Shown here: piece after piece, positions 28,110 to 37,199 of the stretch
How the letters are laid out: the number at the start of each line of letters is the position of its first letter
Position numbering within the stretch: the stretch's first letter is position 1
DNA from: Keratinibaculum paraultunense
Lineage (GTDB): Bacteria > Bacillota > Clostridia > Tissierellales > Tepidimicrobiaceae
Assembly: GCF_016767175.1 (NCBI RefSeq)
Contig: NZ_CP068564.1
Location: 434,001-498,000, forward strand
Direction: 5' to 3'
DNA: 64,000 nucleotides
Position numbers and translations under genes: made by a program
Notes under the pieces: generated by a model
Seen by the model: only the letters and a program-made list of their open reading frames with translations
Databases searched by the model: none
What the model was told of the DNA's origin: nothing

Positions 28110-29138
28110 ATGACTATTAGTTATAAGGATGCAGGAGTAGATAAAGAAGCTGGTTATAAACAAGTAGCACTTATAAAGGATATAGTAAAAAAGACTCATT
28201 CTAAAGATGTACTGACAGGTATAGGTGGCTTTGCAGGATTATTTCAATTGGATATAGATTCTTATAAGGAACCAGTATTAGTTTCTGGAACTGATGGAGT
28301 AGGAACTAAATTGAAGATAGCATTTATGATGGATAAGCATGACACTATAGGTGAAGATTGTGTAGCCATGTGTGTAAATGATATATTGTGTCAAGGTGCT
28401 AGCCCCTTATTTTTTTTAGATTATATTGGGACAGGGAAGTTAATTCCTGAAAAAATGGCAGAGATTGTAAAGGGAGTTGCTAATGGATGTATTAAAGGAG
28501 AATGTGCATTAATTGGAGGAGAAACGGCAGAAATGCCTGGATTATATGAGGAAGAGGAATACGATTTAGCAGGATTTTGTGTAGGAATAGTGGATAAGAA
28601 AAATATAATTGATGGTTCCAATATTATGGAAGGAGATGTTTTAATAGGTATTCCTTCTTCTGGAGTTCATAGCAATGGTTATTCCCTAGTAAGAAAGATT
28701 GTATTTGAGAAGCAAAATATGAATGTAGACAAATATATACCAGAATTAGAAACTACTATTGGAGAGGAACTATTAAAGCCTACTAGGATATATACAAAGG
28801 TAATCAAACCTTTAGTAGAAAAATTTAACATAAAGGGAATAGCTCACATAACTGGTGGTGGGTTTTATGAAAACATACCAAGAATTCTTCCTAAGGGACT
28901 GACAGCTCATGTTTATACTGACAAAATAAATATCCCAAAGATTTTCAAACTATTACAGGAGTGGGGAAACATCAATACAGAGGAGATGTATTCTACATTT
29001 AATATGGGGATTGGAATGGTTTTAGCAGTTTCTAAAGATGAGGGAGAAGAGATAGTTGAGCATTTAAGAGATAATGGAGAGAAAGCTATTTTATTAGGTG
29101 AAATTAAAAAAGGGCAGGAGAAGGTAGTACTATGGTAA
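28110..29138 (+). CDS. purM: Phosphoribosylaminoimidazole synthetase (AIR synthetase)
   Basis: A 342-residue PurM, closing FGAM to AIR with ATP. Family blocks are VSGTDGVGTKLKIAF, DCVAMCVNDILCQGA, FFLDYIGTGKL, GGETAEMPG and HITGGGFYENIPRILP. Normal length and complete. AGAAAGGAGAA before the ATG. Overlaps purN by 7 bases (translational coupling). Confidence 0.97.
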   Translation: MTISYKDAGVDKEAGYKQVALIKDIVKKTHSKDVLTGIGGFAGLFQLDIDSYKEPVLVSGTDGVGTKLKIAFMMDKHDTIGEDCVAMCVNDILCQGASPLFFLDYIGTGKLIPEKMAEIVKGVANGCIKGECALIGGETAEMPGLYEEEEYDLAGFCVGIVDKKNIIDGSNIMEGDVLIGIPSSGVHSNGYSLVRKIVFEKQNMNVDKYIPELETTIGEELLKPTRIYTKVIKPLVEKFNIKGIAHITGGGFYENIPRILPKGLTAHVYTDKINIPKIFKLLQEWGNINTEEMYSTFNMGIGMVLAVSKDEGEEIVEHLRDNGEKAILLGEIKKGQEKVVLW

Positions 29139-29752
29139 ACATAGGAATTTTGATTTCTGGAAGTGGTACAAATCTTCAAGCTATTATAGATAATATCAAT
29201 GAAGGAAACATTGATGGAGAAATAAAACTAGTTATATCCAATAAAAAGGATGCTTATGGATTAGTAAGGGCAGAAGAAGCAGGTATAGAAACTTTATATT
29301 TAGATAGAAAAGAATTTTCAACTGACGAAGAATATAATAAAAAGATTATGGAAGAGTTTACCAAGCGAGATGTGGAATTAGTAGTACTTGCAGGCTATTT
29401 AAGGATATTATCTAAAGAATTTGTACAAAAGTATAAAAATAGGATAATAAATATACATCCTTCATTAATTCCTAGTTTTTGTGGGGAAGGTTGCTATGGA
29501 GAGCGAGTTCATAAAATGGTGTTAGATTATGGAGCAAAGATTACAGGAGCAACTGTTCACTTTGTAGATGAGGGTACTGATACAGGTCCTATTATTTTGC
29601 AAAAAGCAGTAAAAGTAGAAGATGACGATACAGTAGAAAGTTTAAAAGAAAAGGTACTTAAAATAGAGCATGAATTGTTGCCAGAAGCTATAAAGCTTTA
29701 TTGTCAGGGAAGATTATCTGTAGAAGGGCGAAAAGTAAAAATTATTGATTAG
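29132..29752 (+). CDS. purN: Phosphoribosylglycinamide formyltransferase
   Basis: A 206-residue PurN, transferring formyl from 10-formyl-THF to GAR. Seen are [13 protein letters not shown], the catalytic [27 protein letters not shown] with the catalytic Asp. Active site complete. The formyl donor is presumably made by Fhs (37.2 kb). Starts inside the purM end (GGAGAAGG ribosome site). Confidence 0.96.
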   Translation: MVNIGILISGSGTNLQAIIDNINEGNIDGEIKLVISNKKDAYGLVRAEEAGIETLYLDRKEFSTDEEYNKKIMEEFTKRDVELVVLAGYLRILSKEFVQKYKNRIINIHPSLIPSFCGEGCYGERVHKMVLDYGAKITGATVHFVDEGTDTGPIILQKAVKVEDDDTVESLKEKVLKIEHELLPEAIKLYCQGRLSVEGRKVKIID

Positions 29753-29762
29753 GAGTGATAAT

Positions 29763-31295
29763 GTGAAGAGGGCATTGATAAGTGTCTACAATAAAGAAGG
29801 GATTGTTTCATTTGCAAAGGAATTAAGTAGATTAGGATGGGAGATAATTTCCACAGGGGGTACGTATAAGGTATTAAATGAAAATGGAATAAATGTAATA
29901 GACATATCAGAAGTGACTAAATTTCCTGAAATACTAGATGGTAGAGTAAAAACTCTTCATCCTAATATTCATGGAGGAATTTTATATAAACGGGACAATA
30001 TAGAACATGTAGATAAATTAAAGGAATTAAATATAGGTTCTATAGATATGGTAGTAAATAATTTATATCCGTTTGAAGAGACTGTAAAAAAGGAAGGGGT
30101 AAGTCATAAAGAGATAATAGAAAACATAGATATAGGTGGTCCTTCCATGATAAGGGCAGCAGCTAAAAATTATGAATATGTAACAGTGATAGTAGATCCT
30201 AATGACTATGAACGGGTATTAGATGAAATTCAACAAAATGGAGAAACTAGTTTAGAAACTAGAAGATATTTAGCTATGAAGGTTTTTCAACAGACAGCTT
30301 ATTATGATTCTTTAATAGCAAACTATTTTAATAAAATGGAATCAGTAGAGTTTCCAGATATATTAACTTTAGCTTTTAAAGATAAACAAAATTTGCGCTA
30401 TGGAGAAAATCCTCATCAAAAAGCAGCTTTTTATAAAGAAATAGATAAATTAGAAGGAACTGTTGCAGGGGCGATCAAACTTCATGGAAAGGAATTGTCT
30501 TTTAACAATATTAATGATAGTAATGGAGCTTTGGAAATACTAAAAGAATTTGATGAACCTACAGTAGTAGCAGTGAAACATGCTAATCCCTGTGGTATAG
30601 GTAGTGGTGAAAACCTATTAGAAGCTTATAAAAAAGCTTATGAGTGTGATACAATATCTATATTTGGTGGGATATTAGCAGCAAATAGGAAGATCGATGA
30701 AGAAGTAGCAAAGTTAATAAATGAAATATTCATAGAAGTAGTTATGGCTCCATCCTATACAAAGAAAGCATTGGCTATTTTAACTTCTAAGAAGAATATA
30801 AGAGTTCTTGAAGTTCCTGAAATAGAGAAAAAAGATTATAATTCTTATGATGTAAAAAAGGTTTTAGGCGGAATACTATTGCAAGAAAGAGATACAAAAT
30901 TACTGGGAGAAGAACTTAAAGTAGTAACCAACAGAAAACCAACAGATAAAGAAATGGAAGATTTGTTGTTTGGATGGAAAGCGGTAAAAGGAGTTAAATC
31001 CAATGGGGTACTTTTAGTAAAAGATAAAGCTACTATAGGTATAGGTTTAGGAGAAGTAAATCGAATATGGGCTGTAGAAAATGCTATTGAAAGGGCAGGC
31101 GATAAGGCTAAATGTGCGGTATTAGCTTCTGATGGATTTTTCCCATTTAAGGATTCAGTTGAGGCTTTAGCAAAAGCAGGAGTTACTGCTATAATTCAAC
31201 CAGGAGGTTCTATAAGAGATGAGGAATCTATAGAAGAAGCAAATAAGCACGATATAGCAATGGTGTTTACAGGCATAAGACATTTTAAACATTAA
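29763..31295 (+). CDS. purH: AICAR transformylase / IMP cyclohydrolase
   Basis: A ~510-residue bifunctional PurH completing IMP. The cyclohydrolase N-domain has [14 protein letters not shown] and the typical [14 protein letters not shown] block. The transformylase domain shows [15 protein letters not shown], the catalytic KHANPCGIG and FGGILAANR. The C-terminus PGGSIRDEE...GIRHFKH is typical. I prefer the GTG at 29763 with AGGAGTGATA; a TTG at 29745 overlaps the purN stop region. Confidence 0.97.
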   Translation: MKRALISVYNKEGIVSFAKELSRLGWEIISTGGTYKVLNENGINVIDISEVTKFPEILDGRVKTLHPNIHGGILYKRDNIEHVDKLKELNIGSIDMVVNNLYPFEETVKKEGVSHKEIIENIDIGGPSMIRAAAKNYEYVTVIVDPNDYERVLDEIQQNGETSLETRRYLAMKVFQQTAYYDSLIANYFNKMESVEFPDILTLAFKDKQNLRYGENPHQKAAFYKEIDKLEGTVAGAIKLHGKELSFNNINDSNGALEILKEFDEPTVVAVKHANPCGIGSGENLLEAYKKAYECDTISIFGGILAANRKIDEEVAKLINEIFIEVVMAPSYTKKALAILTSKKNIRVLEVPEIEKKDYNSYDVKKVLGGILLQERDTKLLGEELKVVTNRKPTDKEMEDLLFGWKAVKGVKSNGVLLVKDKATIGIGLGEVNRIWAVENAIERAGDKAKCAVLASDGFFPFKDSVEALAKAGVTAIIQPGGSIRDEESIEEANKHDIAMVFTGIRHFKH

Positions 31296-31319
31296 TATTA
31301 AAGAAAAAGAGGTGATATA

Positions 31320-32576
31320 ATGAAAGTATTGGTCATAGGTGGTGGTGGTAGGGAACATGCTTTATGTTGGAAAATATCACAAAGCAAAAGGGTATCAAAA
31401 ATTTTTTGTGCTCCTGGAAATGGAGGTACAGATGAAATAGCAGAAAATGTGGACATAGGTGCTAATGAAATAGATAAATTAGTGGATTTTGCTTTAAAAG
31501 AATCTATAGATTTAACTGTAGTGGGTCCTGAGGAGCCTTTGGTAAAAGGCATAGTAGATAAGTTTAAAGCTAAGGGACTTCGTATATTTGGACCAAATGG
31601 TAAAGCTGCTCAACTAGAAGGAAGCAAGGTTTTTTCTAAACAGTTCATGGAAAAATATGGTATACATACAGCTAAGTACAAAGTTTATGATAATGTAGAT
31701 AAAGCTATAGAAGGGTTGGATGAGTTTGATTATCCTGTTGTGATTAAAGCTGATGGACTATGCTTTGGAAAGGGTGTAATTATATGTAATACTAAAAATG
31801 AAGGAATAGAAGCTTTAAAGCATATTATGGTGGATAAGGCATTTGGCTCCCAAGGGAATACTATAGTATTAGAAGAATATTTAAAAGGCATTGAAGCTTC
31901 TTTATTATGTTTTGTTTCTGGAGGCAAATTATTTCCTATGGAATCAGCTAAGGATTATAAACGAATATTTGATGGGGATAAGGGGCCTAATACAGGAGGA
32001 GTAGGTTGTTTTTCTCCTAATCCTTTAATGAAGGATAAGGATTTACAAAGGGTTATAAGAAGAGAAATACTATTACATATAGAAAGGGGTTTGGAACAAG
32101 AACAAATTGATTATACTGGGATTCTTTACATAGGTTTGATGTTAACTAACGCAGGTCCTAAAATATTGGAATTTAACTGTAGGTTTGGAGATCCAGAAAC
32201 GGAAGTGCTACTTCCACGACTTGAAACGGATATAATAAATATTTTTCAAAAAACAATAGATGGTAATCTAAGGGAAGAAGATTTAGTATGGACTAAAAAA
32301 CCATGTATCACTGTAGTAGCTACATCAAAGGGATATCCAGGAAAATATGAAACAGGAAAAGAGATAAAAGGATTAGAGGATATAGATGAAGATATAATAT
32401 TATTTCATAATGGAACCAAAAGAGTAGGAGATAAGTTATATACCGATGGTGGTAGAGTTATTTCAGTAACAGCATTAGGCGATACTTTAGAAGAAGCTAA
32501 AAACAAGGTTTATGATAATATAAGAAAGATTAATTTTGAGGGAATTTATTATAGAGAGGATATTGGTGAAATATAA
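31320..32576 (+). CDS. purD: Phosphoribosylamine-glycine ligase
   Basis: A 418-residue PurD of the ATP-grasp superfamily, making GAR. The N-terminal VIGGGGREHAL, TVVGPEEPLV, GKGVIICN and FNCRFGDPETE blocks are intact. GAGGTGATATA before the ATG. Last gene of the purine operon; purC and purB, needed for the pathway, are not in this window. Confidence 0.97.
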   Translation: MKVLVIGGGGREHALCWKISQSKRVSKIFCAPGNGGTDEIAENVDIGANEIDKLVDFALKESIDLTVVGPEEPLVKGIVDKFKAKGLRIFGPNGKAAQLEGSKVFSKQFMEKYGIHTAKYKVYDNVDKAIEGLDEFDYPVVIKADGLCFGKGVIICNTKNEGIEALKHIMVDKAFGSQGNTIVLEEYLKGIEASLLCFVSGGKLFPMESAKDYKRIFDGDKGPNTGGVGCFSPNPLMKDKDLQRVIRREILLHIERGLEQEQIDYTGILYIGLMLTNAGPKILEFNCRFGDPETEVLLPRLETDIINIFQKTIDGNLREEDLVWTKKPCITVVATSKGYPGKYETGKEIKGLEDIDEDIILFHNGTKRVGDKLYTDGGRVISVTALGDTLEEAKNKVYDNIRKINFEGIYYREDIGEI

Positions 32577-32670
32577 AAAAAATCTATAGTCCTCCTTTGT
32601 TTATAGAAAAATTTTATGGGTAAATTATAATTAGCTCAATAAAAAATGAATAAACAAAGGAGGAATGAAG

Positions 32671-33261
32671 ATGTTAGTTGGAAAACAAACACCTAATTTT
32701 AAAGCAAAAGCTTATCATAAAGGTAAAATAGTAGATGTTAATTTAGAAGATTATAGAGGTAAATGGGTAGTATTATGTTTTTATCCTGGAGATTTTACTT
32801 TTGTCTGACCTACAGAATTAACTCAAATAGCCGTTGGCTATGATACATTACAATCTTTAAATGTTGAAGTATTATCTGTATCAGTAGATAGTGTATATTC
32901 ACACAAAGTATGGGATGAAACAGAATTATCTAAAATGGTAGATGGAGGAATACCTTATCCAATGGTATCTGATCCAGGTGGAAAGATTGGAAAATTATTT
33001 GATGTATATGATGAGGAAGAAGGAGTAAATGTTAGGGGTAGATTTATAATAGATCCAGATGGTATAATACAAGCTGCTGAAATACTAACACCACCTGTAG
33101 GAAGAAACCCAGAAGAACTATTAAGACAAATAAAAGCATATCAACATCATCAAAAAACAGGAGAAGTAATACCTTCTGGTTGGCATGAGGGAGATTCCAC
33201 ATTGAAACCATCACCTCAATTAGCTGGGAAGGTATGGGAAGTATGGAAACCAAAAAAATAA
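32671..33261 (+). CDS. Selenocysteine-containing peroxiredoxin (PrxU-type)
   Basis: A peroxiredoxin of 196 codons read through an in-frame TGA at codon 46 (32806-32808). The surrounding protein is intact: GDFTFV[11 protein letters not shown], where AhpC/Prx enzymes have the peroxidatic Cys (FVCPTEL). The C-terminal part continues in frame with [14 protein letters not shown] and GRFIIDPDG. The usual C-terminal resolving Cys (GEVCPAGW) is absent (GEVIPSGW), so it may act as a 1-Cys type or use a partner; Cys36 is the only remaining cysteine. AAAGGAGG before ATG. A hairpin 18 bases after the TGA matches a bacterial SECIS. A plain nonsense mutation is unlikely because the codon is exactly the catalytic one. 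It detoxifies peroxides, probably with thioredoxin. Confidence 0.9.
32827..32841 (+). promoter_or_regulatory. Bacterial SECIS-like hairpin
   Basis: A 6-bp stem ATAGCC/GGCTAT with the GTT loop lies 18 bases after the TGA codon, within the coding region. Distance and the G-T in the apical loop fit bacterial SECIS elements recognised by SelB. Confidence 0.7.
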
Positions 33262-33286
33262 GGGACACATGTCCCTTATTTTTTTA
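33254..33286 (+). terminator. Terminator of the peroxiredoxin gene
   Basis: The palindromic stem AATAAGGGACA/TGTCCCTTATT is followed by a T-run, overlapping the stop codon. Confidence 0.9.
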
Positions 33287-33307
33287 GTTAAATTTAAAAT
33301 TGCCTTT

Positions 33308-33320
33308 ACTTGACACTATC
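33308..33320 (+). repeat. Possible relic of an ISLre2 right end
   Basis: ACTTGACACTATC is identical to the last 13 bases of both ISLre2 copies in this window (46515-46527, 62412-62424). It lies just before the deletion-fused two-component remnant. TTGACA here could instead be a -35 box for that gene. Confidence 0.35.
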
Positions 33321-33406
33321 TCAGCTTGTGGAATTATTTAAATAAAATATAGCGTATGATATAATATAAATTATCCACTAGGGAGAAATTAAAAGAAGGT
33401 GAGACT

Positions 33407-33753
33407 GTGGAGAAAATATTGATTATTGAAGATGATGCGGATATAAGAAATATTTTAAAAATCTATCTTGAAGGAGAATCTTATGAGGTTTGGGAAGCGG
33501 AAAATGGTGCTGAAGCTATGAAACAATTGGCTAAACAGCCTGATCTTGTTATTTTAGATTTAATGCTTCCAGTCAAGAGCTTGAATTAATATTTCAAAAA
33601 TTTTATCGTAGGGATAAAGCAAGGGGTCAATCATCAGGTTCAGGATTGGGACTTGCAATTGCAAAAGAGATTGTTGAAAAACATGATGGGAAATTATATG
33701 CAGAAAGTGTAAATGGTCATACTACATTTATTATCAATTTGCCTAAATCTTAA
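33407..33753 (+). pseudogene. Remnant of a two-component system (response regulator head joined to kinase tail)
   Basis: The first 60 codons are a normal receiver domain start (ILIIEDDADIRNILKIYLE with the acidic pair, then the phospho-Asp in VILDLMLPV). The frame then stops at 33589. From 33577, in another frame, comes the ATP-binding end of a histidine kinase: FYRRDKARGQ, SGLGLAIAKEIV and a normal C-terminus FIINLPKS ending at 33753. An internal deletion of about 1.5-2 kb joined the two genes and removed the output domain, membrane sensor and dimerisation region. The remnant precedes an ABC exporter that the system presumably controlled, as in bacitracin/lantibiotic-resistance loci. Confidence 0.85.
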
Positions 33754-33857
33754 TAAAATCTTTATAAATTCTATATAAAGTATAAATAAACCTTTGTCAA
33801 ATCATTGATATATTGATGATATGATAAAGGTTTATTTATTTTTAAGGAGGGTTCAAT

Positions 33858-34724
33858 GTGGAATTAAGGATTGATAAAGTAACAAAACAATTTAAAGATT
33901 TAAAGGCTGTAAATAATGTTGACTTAAATTTCACTCAAGGTATATGGGGGCTTTTAGGACCTAATGGTGCTGGAAAAACAACATTGATGAGAATGATGGT
34001 AGGTAATTTAAAGCCTAGTAAAGGAGAAATCTATTTTGATGGTCATACAATTTCCAGTTTAGGTGATAAGTATTTGGATAGGATAGGGTATTTGCCTCAG
34101 CATTTTGGGTATGACAAGAATCAAAGTGTAGAAGATTTTCTACATTATATAGGATGTTTAAAGGGGATTGACAAAGTTACAAGGCATAAACGTATTGTGG
34201 ATTTGCTGGAGCAATTTAATCTATCAGATGTAAAGCACAAAAAAATAGATAAACTCTCTGGTGGGATGAAAAGAAGAGTAGGTATTTGCCAGGCTATGCT
34301 CAATAATCCAGATATACTTATTGTTGATGAGCCAACAGCAGGACTAGATATTGAAGAAAGAAGAAGGTTTCGTCAGTATTTAGCAACAATAAGTAAAGAA
34401 AAAATTGTCATTCTTTCAACTCATATTGTGTCAGATGTTGAATTTATTGCAAACTATCTAATACTTATGGAAAGTGGGGAAATTATTGAAACAGGAGAAA
34501 GCAATACCTTAATCAATTCTATTGATGGCATGGTTTTTGAATCAGTTGTAAAAGATGAAGAAATGAATATTTTAGAACAGAAGTATCGTATTGTTAATTT
34601 TCACAATGAAGGAGATGGCAATGTAAGAATTCGATATATTGCAAATTCACCACTAAAAAATTCTAAACTTGTGAAACCTAATTTAAATGATTTCTATCTT
34701 TCAAAGATAAAGGGGGTGAAATAA
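33858..34724 (+). CDS. ABC transporter ATP-binding protein (ABC-2 exporter)
   Basis: A 288-residue ATPase. Walker A GPNGAGKTT, Q-loop LPQHFGY, signature KLSGGMKRRV, Walker B ILIVDEPTAGLD and H-loop LSTHIVSDV are all present. Related to BcrA/CcmA-like subunits of drug or peptide exporters. GTG start with AAGGAGGG; the following permease gene overlaps the stop by one base. Promoter not obvious. Confidence 0.92.
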   Translation: MELRIDKVTKQFKDLKAVNNVDLNFTQGIWGLLGPNGAGKTTLMRMMVGNLKPSKGEIYFDGHTISSLGDKYLDRIGYLPQHFGYDKNQSVEDFLHYIGCLKGIDKVTRHKRIVDLLEQFNLSDVKHKKIDKLSGGMKRRVGICQAMLNNPDILIVDEPTAGLDIEERRRFRQYLATISKEKIVILSTHIVSDVEFIANYLILMESGEIIETGESNTLINSIDGMVFESVVKDEEMNILEQKYRIVNFHNEGDGNVRIRYIANSPLKNSKLVKPNLNDFYLSKIKGVK

Positions 34725-35947
34725 TGGATATATTTGTTTCTGAATTGAAACGTCAAATGAGAGCAAAGAGGTTCATATTATACATTTTAATTGCTATTAT
34801 TCTTGGAGGATTATGGGCGTGGTTCATTATAGGTGGGCGAACAGAAGGGTTTATGATGACTGGATGCTACAAAGAGCTTAAAGGAATGGAGGCTATAGAA
34901 ACTGCTGCAAAGGATAGAAATATATATGCAGGGGAAATGACTGTAGATAATTTTCAAAGAAGTTGTGAAGTATTTTTAGACTCAATAAAAGAAAAAGATG
35001 GTGAAAGCGATATTATAATGAATGATGAACTGTTGAAATTAGCAGTTTACGCTGATACTTTAATTATGCAAGATTATCGATTAAAAAAGATGTTTGGAGA
35101 TGACAATCTTGATTCATGGTTTCCTAGAGACTTTGGTTCTCATTTTTATGAAAATGAAGAATTATATTATCAAAAATTAATTGATATAAATACAAAAAAT
35201 CAGGCAGAAAAAGAGTTAGCTTTGAAAATGTGGAATGAAATAGAAAAGCCATATACATACTATGGTGGGTTTGAAGTATGGAGGGATGGCATTGAACATA
35301 TTCAGTTATTTGGTTTTGTTTTATTAATAATGGTGGGGTTTTTTTCAAGTGGAATTATTGCAAAAGATAAGGAATGTGGCTTAGATGAGATAATATCTAC
35401 AACAAGTGGAGGAAGAAGAAAGCTATTATTTGCAAAATTGTTTATTCCAATAATTATGGGATTGTTAATATATACTGTGGGAATGGGGACATATATTGGG
35501 ATTTTGAAATACTATCTTCCAGCCAATGCTCTTAAAACATCAATCCAAGTATGTGGTGGAGCAACTATACTACCTTATAGCTTGGGTGATTTAATTGGCA
35601 AGATGACTCTATTTGGGACAATTGGAGTAGTTACAATTGCTGCATTTACTACTTTTATTTCATCCAAATCAAATAAGACTCAGGTAGTAATGAGCATTGC
35701 CGTGTTGATGATTATTAGTGGATTTTTATTGTGTTTGAAAGGAGTTTCAGATAATTCTTCAATAATGAAAACAATTAGTTGCATTCTTCCAGGTAGTGTG
35801 GCATTCGCAGGGCTTTGGTTTGGTATGGTACAAATAGTTTCTATCTTTGGGAAGGCAATGCTATTTTTTAATTTTCATTTATTTGTTAGCGTATTAGTAT
35901 TTTTCATAAGTTTAATGATAACTTCATGGAATTATGTTAGGAGGTAG
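34724..35947 (+). CDS. ABC-2 type permease subunit
   Basis: A 407-residue membrane protein: an N-terminal helix (about 15-37), a long extracytoplasmic loop (about 40-185) and then about five helices in the C-terminal half. The cytoplasmic-loop pattern SSGIIAKDKECGLDEIISTTSGGRR is the ABC-2 permease motif contacting the ATPase. Substrate unknown. Next permease gene overlaps its end region, with ribosome site AGGAGGT inside the last codons. Confidence 0.82.
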   Translation: MDIFVSELKRQMRAKRFILYILIAIILGGLWAWFIIGGRTEGFMMTGCYKELKGMEAIETAAKDRNIYAGEMTVDNFQRSCEVFLDSIKEKDGESDIIMNDELLKLAVYADTLIMQDYRLKKMFGDDNLDSWFPRDFGSHFYENEELYYQKLIDINTKNQAEKELALKMWNEIEKPYTYYGGFEVWRDGIEHIQLFGFVLLIMVGFFSSGIIAKDKECGLDEIISTTSGGRRKLLFAKLFIPIIMGLLIYTVGMGTYIGILKYYLPANALKTSIQVCGGATILPYSLGDLIGKMTLFGTIGVVTIAAFTTFISSKSNKTQVVMSIAVLMIISGFLLCLKGVSDNSSIMKTISCILPGSVAFAGLWFGMVQIVSIFGKAMLFFNFHLFVSVLVFFISLMITSWNYVRR

Positions 35948-35951
35948 AAAG

Positions 35952-37066
35952 ATGCTACTTTTAGAAATGAAACGCCGTTTATGTACAAAATATGTATTGT
36001 TTTCTTTATTGGGTATTATAATTATAACTATAGGTTTAAATTTAATTATAGTAAGTGACCAAAAAGATATTAGCCTTAGCCTACAAGAAGAAGCTATATA
36101 TGAGGGTGATATTAAAGAAGAAAATCTTCTTCTAGCGTTAAAGAAGGTTCGGGATGAAAAGTCAGAAGATTTTCGTTATAAATCACAGGTGCTTATTATT
36201 AGTGGGCTTGTTAATAATTATCCTGGAGTTTTATATACAGAAGATAGAATTGAAGATTATCCTGATGAGTATGCAGCGGAGTTTTATCAATGCTGGAGAA
36301 ATAAATTTGAGTTTTTAATAGAAAACAAGCTTCCAATAGAGGAACAGAAAACTGCATTAGACAAACTCAATGAAGTAAAGACTCCCTTTGTTCGATATCC
36401 TGGATACTATCTTTATTATACTGCTCTTGACAATATACAGGTGATTTTTATAATCATTTTATTTTTAGTTACTTTTTTTGCCTCAGGAACCTATTCAGAA
36501 AGCTTTGAGGATGGAAGTATGGAAATTATAAAAACTACAAAAGCTTATAAAAAGAATATGCTGATTAGGATTCTACCAGTTATACTTTATGGAATTTTGC
36601 TGACACTAATTGCCACCTTTGTAACAATAGGGATGACAAGTTCTGTCATAGGATTTAAAGCATTGAAGAGTAGTTTCAAGATGATTAGTTTATTTTCTTT
36701 TCTTTTGGAAACTTCTCTATAGGGCAAGGTATTATGATTATGGTATTGGCGGAGATTATTGGGATACTTGCTTTGGCAACTTTGATGGGATATGTTTCTT
36801 TCAAAACAAAGAAAACAACTGTAGCTATTGGTATGGGAGTTAGCTTGAGTGTATTTTATATGATAGGGAGTAAATTTGTTTCACTTCCGGCTGTAAAATA
36901 TTTATTAAATGCAATTCCTATGGCGAGTTCAGATGTATTGCAAAGCATGACTGGTTTCTCTATTAGCCTTGGGAATTGGGAACCATATTCAATAATGTTG
37001 GAAAATTCAATTGTATTTATAGTATTCACCATAGCATTAGTTTTTGATATTAAATTTAAAGCATGA
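35952..37066 (+). pseudogene. Second ABC-2 permease, frameshifted
   Basis: A permease partner of the previous gene. It begins at ATG 35952 with the same layout: N-terminal helix, extracytoplasmic domain, then FFASGTYSESFEDGSMEIIKTTKAYKK. The frame ends at 36722, but the neighbouring frame continues the membrane part (GNFSIGQGIMIMVLAEIIG) to 37066. Joining both near 36700, in a T-rich stretch, restores ~370 residues, close to the partner's 407. Either a real frameshift mutation or a sequencing error; the loss of the two-component regulator upstream makes decay plausible. Confidence 0.75.
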
Positions 37067-37199
37067 CATAACTTCATTTAAAATGACAAACTATTTTTAA
37101 AAATCTTATTTATTTTATATAATATATAATGCTATTTAATGATATAATTAGAATGTAGTTAACTCTAAAATAAATATTAGATGAGAAGGAGGAATAATT

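Noticed and set aside
32806-32808. Nonsense mutation making the peroxiredoxin a pseudogene
   Set aside because: The stop is TGA exactly at the catalytic Cys position, with intact coding on both sides and a SECIS-like hairpin. Selenocysteine is the better explanation.
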